DNA from: Eudromia elegans
Lineage: Eukaryota > Chordata > Aves > Tinamiformes > Tinamidae
Length of the DNA: 64,000 nt
Direction of reading: 5' to 3'
Assembly: GCA_003342815.1 (NCBI GenBank)
Contig: PTEX01000060.1
Span: 1,955,849 to 2,019,848 of the forward strand
Shown here: one piece after another, positions 1 to 11,390 of the stretch
Layout of the letters: each line of letters starts with the position of its first letter
How positions within the stretch are numbered: position 1 is the first letter of the stretch
Made by a program: the position numbers and the translations under genes
Notes under the pieces: model-generated
Told to the model about the DNA's origin: nothing
The model's database searches: none
What the model saw: the letters and a program-made list of their open reading frames with translations, nothing else

Positions 1-1829
1 ATTTTTTAGTTTATTGTGAGTATTTAGAGTTCTATATTCCTCGGTCTAGTCTTGGTCTTTACTTCTGTCTCACTGGGTACAGAGTACCTGTTTTGGTAAA
101 CAGGATGAAATGTAATCCAAATTTTCCTCTCACTTTTCCTAAATTTTACCTTCTTTGGTGATATCTAATGCCTTCATTTGAACTTTATCTCCTTTTCTTT
201 TTTGTGATGATTCCATCCATTGTTTTCTCTTTGCTCTTTCTTGCAAGCCCGATTGAATTTATACGGTCCAGTTTGACCTGCTTTATATTTTTTCGGTGAA
301 TTTATCTACACTCTAAGGCCTTCTACTTTCTCCTTTACTATAGGAATCGACTTTCATTTAAAATCTGTGTGAGCTTCATGGCTTTTTGGGTGCACTGCAT
401 AGACCACACCCTGGATTGCCTTAAAAACCTTGATAGCCAATTGGCAAAGCTCCTGTTCCTCCTTTCAGTAAAGTTATCATTTGTAAATGAAAGGACTTTT
501 CTGCACTGGGCACACATGATTTTGTTATCTTCAGTTCACTCTTGGGCTCACAAACTTTCTTCTAAGTTATTTTCCTTAATACGTGTCGTCCCTCAGTATC
601 TACTTTAGCTGCATCCCAAGTTCAGTCTTGCTGCTTTTGTACTCAGGCTACTTCTCTTTTTGAGGGTTGTAATCTTCAAGATACATTTAGTTGTCTAGGT
701 CAGCCTAAAAGACAAGCACTTAATAAGTCATTTATTCTAATATATTAGCAGTGTTAAAATAAACATGCTTCCCCTATAGAGTTTTATTACATGATGATCA
801 AGACTGTAGCATCTGGGAATGGAATATCACAAGAAATATTTGAAAAGAAGGAGTCTATCGTGGGAATTTTGTCCAAATTTTAGTCAAACGTTTAGATCAG
901 TATTTCAATACCTATCACAAGAATTTATATTATTAGGATGAAATTCATCACTGGGAAGAAAGCCAGCATAAGACCTTGACAATGCTCCCATCTCAATTAG
1001 GTGCTCAGACAGTAAATGATGACCAGGTCTTATGCTAACAGCCTACCTAGGGATTAATTAGATGATCAGGTACTAAACTTTATCCAAATGAATTTTTCAT
1101 CCAAGTGCAGTGTGGATATTCATTTTAAGCATTCACCATGCTGAAGTGGGCTCTAGGATGGAGCTGATTTCAGTTGTTTTTAATATGTAACCCTTAGCGA
1201 GTCATCTAGCCTCCTTTATGGAGAAGAACAAGGACTTTTGGGATATGTGTCATGAGCCATACCTGAGAAGTCTGTTCACTGAATTTGGGAAGCATAGAGA
1301 CCAAACTTGCTTGTAGATAGCTGGTATATCCACAATAACTCAGTCAAAGTGTATCCAAACATTCAGCTATTCAGCTTCTTGCTTTGACAAATGCAGACAA
1401 AAATTCAAGTGTGACATAAGTGGAGGACCAGAGAGGAAAAGAAAATGTGACCTGTAATCCATCAGCAGATTTCATATTGCTTCTTAGTTTACTTGTTGTT
1501 GCCCAAAATCTATTTGGCCTGCACATCTTGGTCTACCTCCAGAAATATTAAAGAGAAAATTTTGCTTGGTTACTTATTTTCTGTAGAGTTACGTAGTTCC
1601 TCCTGTGCAGATAAAATTGGTGAGCGCGTCTCCTGCAGCCCTGTTTGCTTAAACAGAGGTCTGGGGTTTTATGCAGCTACTCCACCACTCCTAAGGCAGC
1701 TTTGCACCACATCCCATCGCTGCCTTTGTAACCCCCATGCGCATGGCACTTTGCACAGCGGCTGTCACCCAAGGCTGAGCACGCAATCACTTCTTTCTGT
1801 TTGCTCCTGTTGTTGTCGTGATTTATTAG
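1..1829 (+). other. GRM5: GRM5 intron, 3' part (upstream of cassette exon)
   Basis: No coding potential that I recognise. The stretch is AT-rich and its reading frames are short. It ends in a splice acceptor: a moderately pyrimidine-rich run at about 1788-1827 and then TTATTAG at 1823-1829, directly before the cassette exon. The preceding GRM5 exon, which carries the seven-helix domain, must lie upstream of the window. Confidence 0.8.
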
Positions 1830-1925
1830 GTACAAAGGCAGGAGACTGGCCCCGCACAAGTCGGAAATAGAATGTTTCACCCCAAAAGGGAGTATGGGGA
1901 ATGGTGGGAGAGCTACAATGACCAG
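1830..1925 (+). CDS. GRM5: GRM5 alternative cassette exon (32-residue mGluR5b-type insert)
   Basis: This internal exon encodes the 32-residue insert that distinguishes mGluR5b from mGluR5a, in the cytoplasmic tail about 50 residues after the last transmembrane helix. It is exactly 96 nt. It starts with the third base of a codon (AG|G, Arg) and ends with the first two bases of a Ser codon (AG), so inclusion or skipping keeps the frame. The translation reads YKGRRLAPHKSEIECF followed by TPKGSMGNGGRATMT and the split Ser. This is very close to the mammalian insert as I remember it, with D-to-G, Q-to-P and S-to-T changes. It is flanked by TTATTAG and a consensus GTAAG donor at 1926. It joins in frame to the last exon at 11391 (AG|C, Ser, then SNGKSV). 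It is too short to stand out by open frame alone. Identification is confident; isoform use is inferred from the family. Confidence 0.93.
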
Positions 1926-3369
1926 GTAAGCAAACAGCAAGTGGCCTTAGGGCAGTGTGGTATGTCTGTGAGCAAGAGGAGCAGCTCTGGGAACTGCTAG
2001 CCCAGATCCTCTTTCTGTAATATCTGTGCATCCCATACAGTATGTCTAAAAAAAAAAAAAAGAAAGAAAAGAAAAAAATAAGAAAAGAGAATATTTGGCC
2101 ACTGCTGATTTCTGTGTCCCATCTGACTGGAAAAAAAAAAAAAAAAAAAAGCACCATGTTCATCTGAGTGATCTGAACCACGTGTCCTGTGTCATGTCAT
2201 CATAATATGGTGCTTTGGGTAGGAGAAACTTTAAACCTGACTTAGCTGATCTAGCAGATAGAGCTGATGAGGAGAGACAGCATTCAAACAGCCAATAAGC
2301 AGCTGTAGAATTCCTGTGGAGTAATGGTCCTGCTACTGTATTGATAAATAGCTTATCGTATATTTAATCAGAAGAGCTTTTAAGAGAGCCAGGAAAAACA
2401 GATTGATAGAAATGTTTCTAGTATGAAACAGATGATTTTTTTTTCCAATAAAAACATCTTGTAGGAAAGTACTGAGTTCTGCAGTGGCTTTAAGGAAAGG
2501 TTTCAAACAGATTTTAAATTAATTGAAAACATTCTTCTATAACTTTCTATATTTCATCTAATTTAGATATTTTTATTTAATTTTGTTTCTGTCCTCAGAT
2601 ATTACACATCTCATCTCATTTTGAGTCCAGATAAATTTCTTAACTTTGGACTCTCTCTTAAGACAGAAAATTCATTTCTCCAGACATGGTCATAAATTAA
2701 TGAACTCTATGTATCACAGAGGGTTGTAAATCTTTTAAGAAAAGGTAATCTAAATAGGCATTGTGTCAAGATGCTGGACTGTATTACAAGCTAGAACCTG
2801 TCTATTTACTGCCTATTGAAAGATCTACTCAATCATTTTTGCCCTCTCTAAATGTAACTTTAGAGCACAAGTGTGTACCTTTACTTTTCCCAGGTGTTAT
2901 ATCAGAGGGGGATTTTTAGCATTGCCAGAGAGTGCTCAGTGAGATGCTTTCACAGCATTATGTATCCCTTGGGTACAACAATTTTCACTCATACCTACTT
3001 GGGGAATTCTTACTATTCAGACAGTCAGGTGCATTCATTGCTGAGTGCTGTTCAAAATGTATCAATATGTCCACCATTTTTTCTCAGGATGGATTCTGTT
3101 TCCTGTCTGTGTTGCTTGGACTTCTTTTTTCATCTTTTTTTTTTTTTTTTTACATTGCATTGTCTTCAGAGATAATTATTCCTCCTTTAAAAGCTATTTG
3201 GAGTCACTCTATGAGAGTTTTGAAGAAGAGGCAAGAGGCAAGTACATGTAAATGTCAGACAACTGTATTTCATGATATACTACTGTTCAACTCTGTATTA
3301 TGTTTTGGTTTTGCCAATTCATATATACACATCTGAAAAACCTCTTTTTTATATTTTGTATCTTCACAG
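1926..3369 (+). other. GRM5: GRM5 intron between cassette exon and candidate alternative terminal exon
   Basis: It begins with a GTAAG donor and ends with a strong acceptor at 3341-3369, where a T-rich tract is followed by CTTCACAG. It contains A-rich simple sequence at 2047-2090 and 2131-2150 and a poly-T run near 3134-3150. Open frames here, such as the one at 2932-3336, are low-complexity artefacts. No other exon is recognised. Confidence 0.7.
2047..2150. repeat. A-rich low-complexity tracts
   Basis: Two A-rich runs (about 2047-2090 and 2131-2150) separated by unique sequence, about 120 bp downstream of the cassette-exon donor. The minus-strand open frame over them encodes mostly Phe and is not a gene. 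Confidence 0.85.
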
Positions 3370-3553
3370 TGAAGAATCTGTTTGCATTCCAGAGTGTAAT
3401 CGATCTGAGTCAAGTAGAGATGAGAAAGAGATCCCTGTTAAAGAGGATGCCCTAACAGTCAAAAAGACTGGAAACTGTGTCAGTCTGATAGTTCCACAAC
3501 CAGACTGTCAGCCGCAAGACCTACTCAAACAGTTAAGACTATCTGATGCTTGA
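3370..3553 (+). CDS. Candidate alternative terminal coding exon of GRM5
   Basis: I do not recognise this peptide from a known family. What is visible is a good acceptor, with a pyrimidine-rich tract and ATCTTCACAG ending at 3369. It is followed by one base completing a split codon and 60 further codons to a TGA at 3551-3553. The GRM5 junction before the last exon has phase 2 (AG|C). Here AG|T also gives Ser, then EESVCIPECNRSESSRDEK, and the frame stays open to a tail ending LKQLRLSDA. Either the cassette exon or the exon before it could splice in. The product would be an mGluR5 with a short charged tail lacking the Homer motif, the PDZ ligand and the region of the known Ser901 PKC site. Composition is soluble and protein-like, with four cysteines. 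Alternatives: a chance open frame of 61 codons behind a cryptic acceptor, or an internal exon with a donor I have not recognised. No transcript evidence is available to me. Confidence 0.45.
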
Positions 3554-4259
3554 CAGAGAGTGGCATTGCATTTGATGGCTGTGTTTTGTTGTCTCCAGCC
3601 AGAGTGTCCTGACTAGTGGTCTTGTCAAAGTCCATAAACTAAGTAGAGTAGCCGCTGAATGGCCTGGGAACTGCCCAAAGACGTTGTAAATGTTGTTGAA
3701 AGCAAAGTAGGTGTCGTTCTTCTGTCCCAGTGAGCATCAAATCAGATACCAGAAGTAACTATGAGGAGATGCAGATGGGAAAAAAAAAAAGACAGACACA
3801 GGACTATGGCCATCTGTGAATCAGGAAAAGATCACATCATCTTTTCTCATTTTCAGAGCAGGGGAAATGAAGAGCTCCCTGGTACTGAACAAATCCCACT
3901 TATAGCGTTTCAGCCTAAAAAAAGTCTGTGCCATTCCAGCTGGATGGTCTTGTTCAGCTCATGTTCTCAAATCCCTTGTGCTATTTTATTTTTATTTCAA
4001 CCTTTCTGTAGATTTTTCTCACGTTAGGCTGAACCACCACTGTTTATGTCTTGCAAATGGCTTGGGGTTTTTCAAGATGAGAAGTGGCATAAAACTGTAG
4101 CAACGGGTGTACTATATGGCTCTTTAGAAGCTATTTCTGATTAAGAGAAGTCACTATATTCTGTGTCATCTGTGAATACTTCACACAGATAAAATTAATT
4201 ACCGAATTGAAGGCAACATGCTGTCTCCATTAGGATTCACCATTTAAATTACTGGTTTG

Positions 4260-4265
4260 ATTAAA
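4260..4265 (+). promoter_or_regulatory. Possible poly(A) signal ATTAAA for the alternative terminal exon
   Basis: ATTAAA lies 707 nt after the stop of the candidate exon, with T-rich sequence (TTATTTTTCT) about 40 nt downstream. Such hexamers are common in AT-rich DNA, so this is only suggestive. Confidence 0.2.
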
Positions 4266-7200
4266 CACATCAAATAAGAAACTGCTTAATAATTTTTAAG
4301 AGTTATTTTTCTACTGATAAATCCCATGTGCATAAATGCTGCTGCAGTTATTTCTTGCCTGGAGATAGTTCTCGGGCATGCCAGATGCCTGACATTCCTC
4401 CCACTGTATGTGTTTTGCAGAGGATGGAGTTCAAATCAACCTTTGTCTCTGGAAATGAATCCAAGATAGCAAACTATCTCTTTTTTCTCCTTTTGCACTC
4501 TCTGTGCTCCTGATGCCAGGGTCAGGGGGAAGTGGACATTTCCTATTTTTAGTGATGGCCAATAGATTTCAATTGAAATCATTTAGCAAATTTTCATAAA
4601 GTCTGCTGAAACCAATGAAGACTTATGTCAAGTAAGCAGTGTGGAAAGCATCTTAAAAATATGTGCAACAAGAACTAGCACTGCCAGATCCCAAAGTAGC
4701 CTTATTCTCTCTCCATCCCATAGATATAATGCTTCAGCAGCAACATACCCTGGGCTGCCTGAAATGACATTTTTCAGATGAAAAGTGCAGCGCAGAGCTA
4801 GCTGCCTTAATTAACAATCACAGCGAGGCCACAGTGAGAGGGGAAAGAAGTTACCTCTGGAATCAAAATCTTATTTGCATTTTGGGTCAGGATAACAGGT
4901 CTCCTAAAAACGCTTTGTTCAGACACCAGGCACTTCATTTCCCATTCCGAGCAGGCGTGCTGCTGAAGCAGCTGCCAGCATTACCGTCGCTGGTGGCTGC
5001 GCTGGGAGGTCATGGGCAAAACTGATGTCTACCGGATCTTTGTTAGTTTGTAGTTTCTTTCATCCTTTGAGACACATGAAAGTCTTTCACACAAATGTCA
5101 GTTGAGATTTTTGGAGCTCTTACCACACCCAGATGTCTGCTGACTGCTAAAACTCCTGAGACCTGAGAATCTTAGCTCCAATTATGAAAATGTCTGCAAC
5201 AAATTGTTACTGTTCTGGTTCAATACACACACACATAAATACATATGTATATATTTACATTATATGCTAACTGGAAGCATAAGGAAGTAAAGAGAGGTTA
5301 TAGTTCTAGGAGTAATATGAGTAAACCTCCTTGCTGCTGTTGGCAAAGCAAATCTTATTGATTGAAATTAATTGCAAAAGAGATTACTTATGTGCACAAC
5401 TCAAGACAGGAAAAATGAGCATTTCCCTTGTATCATTCCTCTTTTGTGTTTAGTTGCTGCTTATCTCTGCAGAACAAGCAGCATAGGAGTAATTTAAGAT
5501 GTACAACCTGAAAGGTATGTTGCTAGTTGGTTATTTACATGTGACAGATTTGCTTTCAGTCAGGGAGACAATTATATAGGTGTGCCAAGGTTTCCTTATT
5601 AACTATTTAAAATTACAACAAGTGAAAAAACATAAAGAAATCATTAAAACAGTGGAACTGACCTGTTTTAGCTACAGTGCCTAGTTTTAGCCAGTCATCC
5701 AGGCTCTCCTACAGACACAAGAGAAACTGTGCACAGGTTTGTTAGAGTTCTCTGCATCGACTGCTTATTTCATTCCAGTGCCTTTAAAACAATGAGAAGC
5801 ATTTGAATTTTCACAAGGGTCAAGAACTTGGGTCATTACCAGCAAAATTTTTATTGATCTGAGATTGACTCAAGCTGCAAGACTAGAGAAACAAAATACA
5901 CTTGTTCTGGTGCTTGCACACATCACAGGCACACGCACGGACCTTCCTTATGAAGAGTCAATTTTTAATTGAATATGCAGACAGTACTCAAATCGTTTTC
6001 AGGCAGAATAATTATATCATTGAGTCCTTAATAAGGTTTCAGCAAAGGACTCTGAAAGGACAAAGGTTTCTTATCATTAATTTGAATAACAAGAGCTCTC
6101 CTCAGCATGAAGTTGTATGGACTGAGTACAGAAATGTATCCTGCTTACCATATCCAGTTGTTTCTGGCTGAAAACAAAGAAGGAAGGAAATCTCTCTTAA
6201 AAAGGAGAGTTCCAAAAAATTAATATCCTCTCACAAACTCACATCCTCTCACAAACTTTTAAATAATTTTTGATTTATTTGTTGTCATATTTATATCAGT
6301 ATTAGCTGCATATAGATCACACAGATCTTGCCAGATGTTTTACAGAATATGTTTTCAAATCTAGAAACAGATACTGACATTGGTACAACTTTTGAATCTT
6401 AAGGACAGAGAAAAAGTGTTCCCTTAAATTTTTCTTTTAAACTATGTTCATCTCCTTCACAATCCAGTTTCCACTAGCAAATAATACTAAATATGTAGCT
6501 ATACATTCATAACTAAATTTCATAATTTATATTAAATATCACAATATCATCATTTTAAATAGATTTACATATTTCTGGGGAAAGATATTAATAGCTAAAT
6601 AAGTGATATATCCTCAAATTATGTATGCTTTCAATAACTGCCTTGATATTAGTCATATATACCTACCTGCCTATTAAACACTGTTCATCAAGATTCATTT
6701 CAGCAGCTTCAAGTAATCCACAAGAATAACACAGTTGTTATAAAATGAGAGTTTTCAGCTACTGTGACTGTCAGTCCTTCTTCCTGTTTTCACTGCAGCG
6801 TTTGGAGGGACCTCACAAAACCCCATTGCTTTAATGGCAGCTGAGCTATGAACAATCTCATTGATAATCATACCACTGAACAAGAAACTCTGAAAAGGAA
6901 AGAAAAATTTACACCAATTGGGCCTCTTTGGCTCGAAATGAAACAGATTGTACTGTGCTCCACGCAGATTAAAGGGGCCCTCTTATGTCACCCAAATAAT
7001 TGATTTCCAGAACGAAAGAAAAAAAAAAAAAAAAAAAAGGACATAGTAATCTGTTCTAGATAATATATAAGGTTGTGTAAAAGGGTAAAAGGGAACATTT
7101 TCCTCACCGCCAAAGTGGATAAAAAAGCAGTTAATAAGCATTAAGAACATGGAATAAAGCCTTAGAGGCAAGTGACTTTAAAGAGACTTTAAAGGCAAGA

Positions 7201-7512
7201 AAATGAGGAACACATACAAATTGTTATTCTGTCAGTAAGTGGACAGTTGTAGAGGAAAGAATAGAAATACTGAGTATCTTCAAAAGCTCTCATTTACACC
7301 ACTTTCATTCCTTCTACATATTATCTCATAGTAAGTCTAGCAGGCTGCAAAAAGGCCTAGCTATAAAAAATCAAAATAGCTTTTAGTAAAGAGCCTAAAG
7401 AAATAATTAGTATGACTGGTTCTGAATAAATCCTTTTGGTACACAAAACTGAACCTAATTAACCTATAGTGAAAGAAATGAAAATATGTGCCAATCTAAA
7501 GATTTTCTTTAC

Positions 7513-7565
7513 CAAAAAAAAAAAAAAACAAAACACCCAAAAAAAAAAAAAAAAAACACACACTA
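7513..7565. repeat. A-rich simple sequence
   Basis: Two poly-A runs joined by an ACAAAACACCC spacer and ending in CACACAC. The Lys-rich frame read across it is an artefact. Confidence 0.85.
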
Positions 7566-10500
7566 AGATGCCAAAAGATAGCTTACTAATTTTTCAGTTT
7601 GGAAACGAGGCCACTGCTTTGAGTTTGTTCATCTCCAGATCTGGCCTGCACACTGTTCTGCTCTACTTGGTGCAAAAGAGCAGAGCAGGGTAGATATATG
7701 TAACCTGTATTCAGCCAAGCTTAGAAGTGAAGTTCCTCTAGGACCTTGCAACTGTAATTGCGGCTCTCATTTGAGGGAGTTAAATCTGTTTGTTAAAAAA
7801 CATCCTTAGGTATCAGCGGTGTGAAGTTTCCCATTTCTCAAAAGGAAATGGCAGAGCTGGGCATAATAAATACAAAAAAAAATTGGGCATATTCCATTAA
7901 TAGGCATCATAGTCTACATCATTGATGTATTTTTGTTTTTAAATAGTGCACGCAGTGCCGGTTTTTGGTTAATTTGACAGCATAGCAATACACATTTAGA
8001 GGAGAAACTTGAAGTACCATCCCTGGAAAACTAATGCCGCTCTTTTCACAGAGATGATAATTGCACACCTCAGTCCTGTGCTGTTTTTGCATTTGTTAGT
8101 AACACATTCCATAAAACATGATAAAGTGGATGAGGCATCCCTGATGTAGCAATTCCAATTATTGCCAAAATACTGGAATTTTTACTTTTGGGTTCATTTA
8201 TACATTGATTGTTGCTTGCTTCCTATCCAGTTTGTTACAAGAATTTTGCAATGAAAAATGGTCAGATTCCATCTTTTGTCTAAAATATACATCAAACGTC
8301 CCCTCGGAGCCCTTTACGGCACCCAAATTTCCATTATGGCCCCACATATGGTTTGACTATATTCAGACACAGAGTAAAGGCAGTGAGTAATTGCACCAGC
8401 TGACAAAAAGTGACCCAAAACCACAATAGGATTCAGAGATTCACAGTTTTCTCAGGGAAAATGTTTCTATTTGTACTGGAAGGGTCCCCATGTTAATCTT
8501 CAACAGCTGGCATTTGTCCTGCCTCTGTAGCAGATAGATGTTCCTTTGAGTTCTGATCTTGGTAAGAGTAAAGGGATCTCAATGGTGAGGCGTGCAGGAA
8601 CAGGAACTAAACCCCTTCCTACTCCCAGATGGTGGTTAAAAGTGTAAGTCCACTCAGTAGGAGCAGGGAGGAGGTCTCATCATTAACAGAGCAGAGCTGG
8701 AGGCAAGAGCTTGCCTCCCATAGAATCCAAATTCTGCTCTTGCTGCTGGTAATGAATTCAGGACTCATTGTGACCCAGGAGCCATGCCTCCCAAACAGCT
8801 CTTGGCACTTGCCCAAGTATCCCGTTTAGTGAGACAAGCACAAGACAAGTCCTTAGGGCACTTGTTTTCCTCCGAAAGAGACAACTAGTCCCACCTTCTG
8901 CCCAGACAGAACCACTTCTTCACATACACAAGAGAAAGTCCATGGAGATGCACCAAGTGTTTTGTGCTACAGACTAGATTTTGCTTTTCTGGCCTACTCT
9001 GTTAAGTCCTCAGCTGTCACCGAGGTACAGCATAGAGAAGAGATCACTTTTAATAGCAAGGTCCAAGACATTTATCCTCAGCTGTTCTGCCTGGGATTTT
9101 GGGAGTAAGGTCTGGATCCTCACATTTACACGGAGGTAACTAATTCAAAGTGTGTAGTGATTATTTCTAGGATCCACAGAACAGTATGAAGATAAGAGCA
9201 GTAGTAAACCCGTATACACTCCCAGTCTAGCCTTTCTTAAAACACGTGGTGGCTTATGTTGTGTTTGTCTGCTGGCCTCTGTCATGCTGCTTTTGAGGAG
9301 GAAAGATGTTGGTGCATGTTGTGTTGCGTGATCCATTGTAAGTCCATGTAATGTGACCTTGGATGTGACCCCACAAGAAGTTTTGTTCACACTTAGCAGA
9401 CGACCTTTTCTTTTGGTGACTGGAAGAGCTGTTAAACTGGTAGCATGCAGCGAGTCTCCTCACTGAGGCTGGGGTAAAGTCATCTGTGTTTGGTAAACTG
9501 TGTCTCTTGCAAACTGTTACACTGCAGGCTAACCTGTGTGAGTATAACTATTTCAGGCTTAAGAAGAAAAGAAATGAACAACAGATTTATGGTACTTCGC
9601 CAGGGTGTTTAATTTGCTTGTCTTTCCAAAAATCTAAATGGCTGTTTCAAATGTTTTGGCAACCAAAATAAATTGTTTAAAATTCTGTTGTATTATATAT
9701 CTATAAATCATGCCTGTTCATATATTTTTACTCTTGACAACATTTCAGAGTCATTGGTTTTTTTCATCTGAGAAATACTACTAATGGTCTTTCTTAATCC
9801 CAAGAACTGGTAAATGCATGTGTAAGCACACATCAGTTCCAAAGAAGAAAGAGAAGGAAGAGTGATTTTATTCTGTGTGTTTATAAGTTCTACAGCCAGC
9901 TTTGTTTTACAAGACTTTTCCTTAGGCAGTAAGAGTGGAAAAATAAGCAACTTTGCTAAAGAGCAAGTGACAGGAATTGGAGAGCTATGACCCAAAAAGC
10001 ACTCATTTTGGAGAAGTGTGGAACAAAATGTTTATTGCTGTCTTCAAGTGCAGGTCACATGGAGCAACTTGTTTAGCATTTCTTTCCTGCTAGGAAGACA
10101 GTATTGTTCTCTGAATTGACCTGCAATTTAAAAAATCTTTAAGGTAGTGGTGGCTAACTTGTGTCTTGATAAGTATCTTGACTGAGATCAGCCATTTCAA
10201 ATGTCTGCCCACCCAAAAGCAATACTGCTGCAGTACTTACAGGCACTGTGCTATACACTGACACTTTCCCAGGCATAACACTACACTTTTTCATCTCCTA
10301 GTCTTCACTCTCTGCATCACACCCAAAACCCATGGCCATCACCTTACTACACAGGTCCACCTCCCATGGCTGGCTTTCATATCGGCGTCCTGCAAACCAG
10401 CCAGTCCAGAACTCTCACCCATTCCCTTCACACATTTACCCTTTCCTCCCACCTCCACACACCTCTTAGACCTGCAACCTCCCTTCCTGATGTTGATCCG

Positions 10501-11172
10501 TCAGGAGGGGAGCCACTAAGTTGTTCCCTCACAAGTACTGCCTACACTCGCAAGGAGTCAGAGCAACAACAGAGAGGTCAGTATTGTCCATGAACTAAAA
10601 CAGAGCAGCTCACAATTTGGTCTCCAAATGGCCCATGAACTGAGCCACCATTCTTGCCTTCATTATAAGGCTGATCTCTGGATGAAATGGAAATAGATCA
10701 CAAGCTCTGTTTTCCGGGGCACACCACCAGTGTCATGACTTAGCTGCCTTTGAGAAGAACGCATGTGTCTATTGAGAGACAAAAATGTTCTTTCTGGAGC
10801 TGAGTCACCAGAGGAAACGGCCACCCTCTTATTACGCAAATGTCTTTATCACGAGGGTCAGGATTCAGACTGATGTTTGATTTTGATTTACTGAGATTTT
10901 CTAAGGCACAAAGGCAGCACTTCTTCCAACCTCTTGTCAAACCAGCAGACAGATAATGTCCTTAGGACTACTAGGTCAGCACTTACACTGGCCACTGGCC
11001 AACAATCTAAAATGTTTCAGACCTCAAGGCCAAAATTTGGTCATTGTGTCCTGTAAGTCAATGTGATATTGTGAAGACAAGCACCATTTGAACTACTTTC
11101 CTTGCTGTACCTTTCACTTCATCAAACTAGACATGAGTCTGCTTTGTGTTGTTGCAACATCTGGAGATGATG

Positions 11173-11284
11173 TTGATATGGATAAGTATAGGAATAGGCA
11201 TAGATATATGTAGATAGATATGGTTGAAGGTAAAGCTATAGGGATAGATAGATACAAATACAAAGAAAGGTATAGATGCAAATA
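11173..11284. repeat. Degenerate GATA-type microsatellite
   Basis: Repeated GATA, TAGATA and ATAGATAGATA units with many interruptions, about 110 bp, ending roughly 105 bp before the last-exon acceptor. It looks like an old, decayed tetranucleotide repeat. Confidence 0.7.
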
Positions 11285-11390
11285 TCAGCTTTCTTATAGC
11301 ACTAGACATAGTATACCCATGATATTGATGAAGTGATTGCAGTTCTGACTTTTTGATGCAACTTAAGTTTTATCTTGTTTCTTTTTGCAG

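Larger units (their letters stand above)
3554..11390 (+). other. GRM5: GRM5 intron before the last exon
   Basis: It ends in a strong acceptor: TTTTATCTTGTTTCTTTTTG followed by CAG, ending at 11390. If the exon at 3370-3553 is used, its 3' UTR would occupy the first part. I see no further coding exon. Contents include A-rich tracts at 7020-7038 and 7513-7565, a short direct repeat at 6224-6257 (ATCCTCTCACAAACT twice), a degenerate GATA-type tract at 11173-11284, and two stretches that look enhancer-like by composition (4540-4900 and 7920-8380). Confidence 0.7.

Noticed and set aside
1493-1870. 125-codon + strand open frame overlapping the cassette exon
   Set aside because: It is out of frame with the true GRM5 reading and has no recognisable domain; the real exon is the 96-nt segment at 1830-1925.
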